A program made the translations under genes and the position numbers. Under the pieces are notes generated by a model. The model saw only the letters and a program-made list of their open reading frames with translations, did not search any database and was not told the origin of the DNA. From Ochotona curzoniae (taxonomy: Eukaryota > Chordata > Mammalia > Lagomorpha > Ochotonidae), in NCBI RefSeq assembly GCF_017591425.1, contig NW_024466413.1, forward strand, positions 1,364,001 through 1,428,000: DNA of 64,000 nt, given 5' to 3'. Positions 62,281 to 64,000 of the stretch are shown here, one piece after another (position 1 is the stretch's first letter; each line of letters opens with the position of its first letter).

Positions 62281-63865
62281 AAAAGGCCTGGCACTGTGTT
62301 CTCAAAGGCACACAGCCTGCCCTGTGGACAAGAGGCATTGATGGTATGGCCTCTTAGCCACCAGGCACACTATTCTATATGCGGTAGGGCATTCATTGTT
62401 GTAGCCTCTGCAACCAGGTTTCACACAAGTTAAAGAGAGTACAGAACTAATCACTTGATGAAGTGTTTTCTCAACAGGTGCACATGGTGAGCCTACAAGC
62501 AGTGCAGATATTTTTATTTGCATACTCTGCATAAATTTCACAGGTGATTCTGGGAGTCTTATAAAAGACACAGAACAGTAAAGGGTAAAAAGGTAGCTGT
62601 AGGTTCATCCAGAATGGGGGACCAAAAAAGGGAGGGAGCACAAGGAAGCTTGCACAGTAGTGCCGTGTGCACAGTAGTGCCGTGTGCACAGCCTGACTCT
62701 AGGCCTGGGCTGGAGGCATCCCACGCACCCGGCCATCGAAGAGAATTTGTATTTTCATCAAGGTGCCTGAACTTTGAGCCAGACAAGGAGCAGGTTATCT
62801 CCAAAAGAACTTTCTGAGAAAAGTTGCTGTTGGAACTCATTCAAAAAGCTAAGCTGGGGGGTGACAGATGCAAGGTTGGGACCTGTTGAGGAGAGGCTGC
62901 AGGCAGAGGAGGCTAAGGGCCCCTCGCGCAGCATGCGTGCTGCCCCCAGTGCATCCTTAGGAGTGTTTTGTGCTTTCCTTGATGAAAGGTGAGCATCTGT
63001 GCTCTGTCTAGTCAGCAAGCCTAGGACAGACAGTATTGATTCTCTAATCCCCATTTCAGTCGTGCTTTGACCAAAGTGCCTTGCCAGCTTTCCTGAACTC
63101 TTTGCTTACAGACATGGCCTAGGTCTGAGTTGTGTTTGAGCTACTGTTTTGCAGAGTGTATAAAAATTGGAACCCTGGAAATAAACTTTGTCAGTTGCCC
63201 ACGAAAGCTCCGTCCCCCCATTTCTTTTAAACTTGCAGTTGCATCTTTCGAGGTTTAACCAGGAGAAACATTTCCCAGAGTGACATACCTCAGTGCCTTA
63301 TGGTCCTACTCCCCTGGCAGGACTGGTTCTGATGAGGCTACTGGTCTGCCCCACTCAGACCTTTCTGTTAGAAGGGTGAATGATTCAGAGTCTTGGTAAG
63401 GAGGCCTGGGTGGAGTGGCATTCAGGAGGCTCTGAAGAGACAGATTATAGCAAACCTGGGAAAAGCAACGGAGGGAGGATTTGGAGAGGAGATCGCCCTT
63501 ACTAAGGGGCATTGAACAAAGCTAGGAAGGAAGGGCAAGAGCCAGCCGGCATGAATGCCCTTTAGGTCCTAAAAAAGACCATGTATTACCCATGCAAGCA
63601 GCTCCTTTGGGATGTAGCAAAGGGAGTGCTGGGATTTACAAAGGTCAGCCTAGCAGGGAACAGGGAGATGGAGTGGGAGCCCAAGGGCAAGGAGGGTACT
63701 GCTGTCTTCCTGAATGGGCACAACAGGGCCTGGAAGGGCACGCTGCAGGAAGCCAGCTGCAGCCTGCAGACCTGGCCACCAGATAAGATTGGAAGGAAGA
63801 ACTCTGTGCAAAGGGAAGTTAAGGTGAGTTGATTTTAAAGTTTTGCCGTGAAATAAGCTTGACGA

Positions 63866-63972
63866 GGGGACAAGCACTGTGGTATGGCAAGATAAACTGC
63901 TGCCTGTGTTACCAAGCTCTGTGGTTATTGGTGCCCTGATTTGAGTCCTTGCTGCTCTATCTATGCTCCAAA
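63866..63972 (+). mobile_element. C-SINE 5' fragment, sense, diverged
   Basis: The stretch ggggacaagcactgtggtat, gataaactgctgcctgtgtt and tgatttgagtccttgctgct resembles an old C-SINE head. What follows near the window edge is unclear. Confidence 0.6.
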
Positions 63973-64000
63973 GAATTTTAGCAAAACAAAGAAAGGGCTT

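Overview
This is a window of mammalian nuclear DNA, most likely from a pika (Ochotona) or a close lagomorph relative. The evidence is about 28 tRNA-derived C-type SINE copies. The two best preserved (30070-30400 and 61946-62270) have the lagomorph C-SINE layout and start with a GGGCCC head and a GTGGCGCAAGTGG box A. Their wording matches what I remember of pika copies better than rabbit copies. Old mammalian repeats (MIR, L2, MaLR-type LTRs, L1M-like LINEs) fill much of the rest. There are no bacterial, CRISPR or operon features.

The only host coding sequence I can support is two internal exons of one gene on the + strand, recognised as FAM135B. They are an 80-bp exon at 20721-20800 and a 140-bp exon at 55285-55424. 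Both have consensus splice sites. The reading frame is continuous across the 34.5-kb intron: the last G of the first exon joins the AG of the second to make a Glu codon. The translation covers approximately residues 27-99 of FAM135B, upstream of its DUF3657 and C-terminal DUF676 lipase-like regions. The exon carrying the start codon should lie upstream of the window and the next coding exon downstream.

Layout: 1-20720 is upstream intron with many SINEs and a nested LINE complex at 15.8-18.2 kb. 20721-20800 is the first exon. 20801-55284 is a long intron with a large antisense ancient L1 at 32.1-34.9 kb, a young SINE at 30.07 kb and several L1 3' ends. 55285-55424 is the second exon. 55425-64000 is downstream intron with a rearranged sense L1 (56.26-59.16 kb), a 28-bp minisatellite and a second young SINE.

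No new gene system is apparent. The observations most worth a second look are a LINE-1 insertion with a probable 3' transduction inside a 15-bp target-site duplication (16295-16924), an L1 with ORF1 and the ORF2 start in sense followed by an inverted piece of ORF2 (56256-59164), and several private-looking tandem duplications. Nearly all open frames listed by a six-frame scan of this window are chance or repeat-derived.
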